Source: an uncultured Anaerolineae bacterium
GTDB lineage: Bacteria > Chloroflexota > Anaerolineae > Anaerolineales > UBA4823
DNA: 7,263 bases
Reading direction: 5' to 3'
NCBI GenBank assembly: GCA_937129505.1
Contig: CAKZNJ010000168.1
Span: forward strand, 1 to 7,263
A model generated the notes under the pieces. It saw nothing but the letters and a program-made list of their open reading frames with translations. It did not search any database and was not told the DNA's origin. The translations under genes and the position numbers were made by a program. Below are positions 5,118 through 7,263 of this stretch, piece by piece. Numbering within the stretch: position 1 is the first letter of the stretch; every line of letters begins with the position of its first letter.

Positions 5118-5915
5118 ATGATTGAGCGACACTTTTCTTCAATAAAAGCACTCATCGTTGATATGGATGGCGTCCTCTGGCGTCAATCTCAGCCTATAGG
5201 TGATTTACCCACTGTTTTCAATAAGATCCATCAAAAGAATCTGAAGATCACCTTAGCGACAAATAATGCCACGCTCACCGTAGAACAATACCTTCAAAAA
5301 TTAGCTTCTTTCGGTGTTTCTTTATTGCCAGAACAAATTGTCAACTCCCCTCAAGCAGCAGCCAAGTACATGGTTGAGCATTTTCCTCGCCAAAGTTCTA
5401 TTTTCGTCATCGGTAAAGATGGACTAAGACAAGAACTGATAAAGCACGATTTTCTTATCACCAATGATCAAAGCCATCACCCTGTCGCCGTTGTAGTTGG
5501 TATGGATTGGGATCTCAAATATGAACAACTTTGTCAAGCAACCTTGCACTTACGAGCTGGAGCTGAGTTTATTGCCACAAATAGCGATCGTACCTTTCCT
5601 ACCCCGCAGGGCTTAGTCCCAGGCGTTGGTGCAATTTTGGCGCTCCTTGAAACCGCTAGTGATAAAAAACCCACCGTGGTTGGCAAACCAGACCCACTAA
5701 TGTACCAAATCGCCCTCGAACGAATGCAAGTATCTCCTTCAGAATGTTTGGTCGTTGGCGATCGGTTGGAGACGGATATCCAAGGAGGTCAGCAGATTGG
5801 ATGTCGAACAGCGTTGGTTCTCTCAGGGGTGACGACATTGGAAGAAGCTCGGGATTGGTCACCCGCCCCAGACTTGATCTGTCAGAATTTTGAAGAGGTT
5901 GTCGACCAACTATAG
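5118..5915 (+). CDS. HAD-superfamily phosphatase, subfamily IIA (NagD/4-nitrophenylphosphatase-like)
   Basis: This 265-residue protein fits the HAD-IIA hydrolases, Mg2+-dependent cytoplasmic phosphatases that act on small phosphorylated metabolites. Motif I is DMDGVLW (15-21), with Asp15 the expected nucleophile and Asp17 the acid/base. Motif II is ATNNAT (47-52), Thr48. A C2-type cap lies between about 75 and 180 and includes FIATNSDRTFPTPQG (151-165), typical of NagD-like proteins. Motif III is VVGKPDP (187-193) with Lys190. Motif IV is VVGDRLETDI (212-221) with Asp215 and Asp220. The length matches the family. The true substrate cannot be read from the sequence; family annotations include phosphoglycolate, nucleotide and sugar phosphates. 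The ATG at 5118 has only a weak GAG upstream, but motif I starts at residue 15 as expected. rlmN follows after 12 bases, suggesting co-transcription without an obvious functional link. Confidence 0.92.
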   Translation: MIERHFSSIKALIVDMDGVLWRQSQPIGDLPTVFNKIHQKNLKITLATNNATLTVEQYLQKLASFGVSLLPEQIVNSPQAAAKYMVEHFPRQSSIFVIGKDGLRQELIKHDFLITNDQSHHPVAVVVGMDWDLKYEQLCQATLHLRAGAEFIATNSDRTFPTPQGLVPGVGAILALLETASDKKPTVVGKPDPLMYQIALERMQVSPSECLVVGDRLETDIQGGQQIGCRTALVLSGVTTLEEARDWSPAPDLICQNFEEVVDQL

Positions 5916-5927
5916 CCTCACTTCCTA

Positions 5928-6980
5928 ATGAGTAATCTCTCCCTGATCTACGATTATTCGAAAGAAGAATTGCGTGAAATCCTTCAAGAGTGGGACGAAC
6001 CAGCCTATCGAGTCGAACAACTGTGGCGTGGGTTGTATCAAAGTCTGTGGAATAATCCAGACCAATTTACGGTCTTTCCGAAGAGCCTTCGCTATAGATT
6101 AAGCGAGCAGTTTGCGTTTGAGTCGATCTTCCCTCAAAGAGAAACCTTCGCTGACCGTGGTCAGACTCGCAAAGTTCTATTTCAAACACAACAAGGAAAT
6201 CCCATTGAAACTGTACTGATGCAAGCGGGAGAACGCCACACACTCTGCATCTCCTCCCAATCTGGTTGTGGAATGGGTTGTGTGTTCTGCGCTACAGGCA
6301 AAATGGGCTTTCTGGCGAATTTGACAAGTGGGCAGATCATTGAGCAGGTGTTGTACTTTGTTCGCCTTACAAGGTCAGAAAATCAAACCTTATCCAACAT
6401 CGTTGTGATGGGGATGGGGGAACCTTTCCATAATTTTGAACAGACTCTACGAGCGCTCGACAGGTTAAACGATCCGTCAGGTTTTTGCTTTGGTGAACGT
6501 CGCTTTACGATATCTACCGTGGGGATCGTTCCCATGATCCGTGAGTTTGCCAGATTGCGAAGACAAATCAATTTGGCAATATCGCTGCATGCGGCAGATA
6601 ATGAATTGCGTTCCCAACTAGTGCCCATAAATCGCAAATATCCCATCGAGACACTCATTGAAGCTTGTCGTGATTATGTAAAGCTAACCAACCGCAGAAT
6701 AAGCTTTGAATGGGTATTGATTGAAAATCTGAATGATAGCTTTGAGCAAGCGCAGCGGTTAGGATCTTTATTGAAAGGTTTCCTCTGTCACGTTAACCTC
6801 ATTCCGCTGAATCCAACACCGGGATATGCTGGTAAAGCGCCTTCAAAAAAACGCATCCTTGAATTCAAAAAAGTGCTTGAACAGCATCATATTCCCTGCA
6901 CCGTGCGCATCCCGCGCGGCATATCCATCCATGCTGGTTGCGGACAATTAGCTGTTTTTCACCAAGAACAATTTCATTAA
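5928..6980 (+). CDS. rlmN: Dual-specificity 23S rRNA/tRNA adenine-C2 methyltransferase RlmN (radical SAM)
   Basis: This 350-residue radical SAM enzyme is expected to methylate C2 of A2503 in 23S rRNA and A37 of certain tRNAs. The N-terminal helical region (about 8-65, including EPAYRVEQLWRGLY) is typical of RlmN. The iron-sulfur motif CGMGCVFC supplies Cys114, Cys118 and Cys121. Cys107 in TLCISSQ and the methyl-carrying Cys338 in HAGCGQLA match the conserved cysteines of E. coli RlmN (Cys118 and Cys355). SAM-binding regions are seen in VMGMGEPFHNF (160-170) and ISLHAAD (218-224), and PLNPTPG (293-299) is family-typical. Cfr, the C8-methylating resistance enzyme, is a close relative, but the housekeeping setting and sequence favour RlmN. 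No clear ribosome-binding site precedes the ATG; the gene starts 12 bases after the phosphatase stop, so translation may be coupled to that gene. Confidence 0.95.
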   Translation: MSNLSLIYDYSKEELREILQEWDEPAYRVEQLWRGLYQSLWNNPDQFTVFPKSLRYRLSEQFAFESIFPQRETFADRGQTRKVLFQTQQGNPIETVLMQAGERHTLCISSQSGCGMGCVFCATGKMGFLANLTSGQIIEQVLYFVRLTRSENQTLSNIVVMGMGEPFHNFEQTLRALDRLNDPSGFCFGERRFTISTVGIVPMIREFARLRRQINLAISLHAADNELRSQLVPINRKYPIETLIEACRDYVKLTNRRISFEWVLIENLNDSFEQAQRLGSLLKGFLCHVNLIPLNPTPGYAGKAPSKKRILEFKKVLEQHHIPCTVRIPRGISIHAGCGQLAVFHQEQFH

Positions 6981-6985
6981 CTTTA

Positions 6986-6994
6986 TGCTAGAAT
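6986..6994 (+). promoter_or_regulatory. Possible extended -10 promoter for the NIL-domain gene
   Basis: TGCTAGAAT fits TG-N-TAnAAT (five of six to TATAAT), directly after the rlmN stop. No good -35 is evident. Transcription from here would begin near 7001 and place the 7004-7046 hairpin at the very 5' end of the message. Tentative. Confidence 0.3.
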
Positions 6995-7003
6995 GTCTAT
7001 AAC

Positions 7004-7046
7004 GATTGGAAAAAGGCTGCTCTAGATCAACAACTCTTTTCCAGTC
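7004..7046 (+). repeat. Hairpin in the leader of the NIL-domain gene
   Basis: GATTGGAAAA (7004-7013) pairs with TTTTCCAGTC (7037-7046), ten pairs including one G-T, around a 23-base loop. No T-run follows, so it is not a normal terminator. It could protect the 5' end of the downstream message, or stabilise the 3' end of the rlmN transcript. I do not recognise a known riboswitch; in particular I see no SAM-box pattern. Confidence 0.6.
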
Positions 7047-7073
7047 CCAAGTTAATGATAGATGAATTTCTAC

Positions 7074-7078
7074 GGAGG
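7074..7078 (+). promoter_or_regulatory. Strong ribosome-binding site of the NIL-domain gene
   Basis: GGAGG is a perfect Shine-Dalgarno core, four bases before ATG at 7083. The spacing is short but usable. It is the strongest such site in the window and fixes the start. Confidence 0.8.
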
Positions 7079-7082
7079 TGTT

Positions 7083-7263
7083 ATGAGCACACAGCAACTG
7101 GTCAGGCTCACCTATCCTTCAAACCTCCTGCGCGTCCCCGTGATCAATCAGCTAATTAAGGAATTTGACATCACGGTTAACATTCTGCGAGCTCAAATTG
7201 ATAGTGAGGATGGATGGATAGAAGTTCAGCTTAGCGGCAGTGTTCATGTCATCGAGGAAGCAG
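7083..7263 (+). CDS. NIL-domain protein, N-terminal 60 residues (cut by window end)
   Basis: The frame runs open from ATG to the window end, preceded by GGAGG. The visible protein begins MSTQQLVRLTYPSNLLRVPV and continues with INQLIKEFDITVNILRA (21-37) and a DGWIEVQLSGS segment (43-53). This matches my memory of the NIL domain, an ACT-like fold known from the C-terminus of the methionine importer ATPase MetN, where it binds methionine. Stand-alone versions, sometimes fused to ferredoxin-like domains, occur in several phyla, often near sulfur amino acid genes. The C-terminus is missing, so whether a ferredoxin domain follows cannot be told. The role is probably sensing or handling of sulfur compounds, by inference only. 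It lies 102 bases after rlmN with its own possible promoter and a hairpin leader. Confidence 0.75.
   Translation, partial: MSTQQLVRLTYPSNLLRVPVINQLIKEFDITVNILRAQIDSEDGWIEVQLSGSVHVIEEA

Noticed and set aside
5928..6980. Cfr-type resistance methyltransferase instead of RlmN.
   Set aside because: The conserved cysteines are shared by both, but the N-terminal region, the CISSQSGCGMGC stretch and the housekeeping setting fit RlmN.

Overview
This window looks like ordinary bacterial chromosome of moderate GC content, with closely spaced housekeeping genes on both strands. The best guess for the host is a member of the Chloroflexota, possibly Anaerolineae. That rests on the style of the ClpP, RlmN and trigger factor sequences, a stand-alone NIL-domain protein, and a small conserved-looking protein beginning MSRIIKT. 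It is an inference from remembered family resemblance, not from any search. The hexamer CGATCG is clearly over-represented, which recalls cyanobacterial HIP1 sequences, but I did not find the full GCGATCGC octamer.

Left part, minus strand (1-2493). The window opens inside a biotin-dependent acyl-CoA carboxylase carboxyltransferase gene (pccB/mmdA type), of which 265 N-terminal residues are present. Upstream of it lies a tyrosine recombinase of the XerC/XerD type with a complete catalytic set. Upstream of that is an unrecognised 138-residue protein. Each gap carries promoter-like and palindromic sequence. The most striking is a perfect 15-bp inverted repeat with a 6-bp centre (1983-2018). It overlaps a near-consensus promoter about 40 bases before the recombinase start.

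Middle (2494-2872). A divergent gap carries a near-consensus promoter for a tRNA-Leu(UAG) gene at 2580-2661. A 211-base gap follows, ending in an extended -10 promoter for the trigger factor gene.

Right part, plus strand (2873-7263). tig and clpP lie 29 bases apart and probably form an operon for protein folding and proteolysis, ending at a hairpin. A HAD-IIA (NagD-like) phosphatase and the 23S rRNA/tRNA methyltransferase gene rlmN follow with a 12-base gap and are probably co-transcribed. A 102-base leader region with a hairpin precedes a NIL-domain protein gene cut off by the window end.

No stretch longer than about 300 bases lacks a gene. I see no CRISPR array, transposon, defence island or other multi-gene novel system. 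The items most worth a second look are regulatory-scale: the palindrome at the recombinase promoter, a CRP/FNR-like site before the carboxylase gene, and a 12-codon reading frame whose stop overlaps the tig start.
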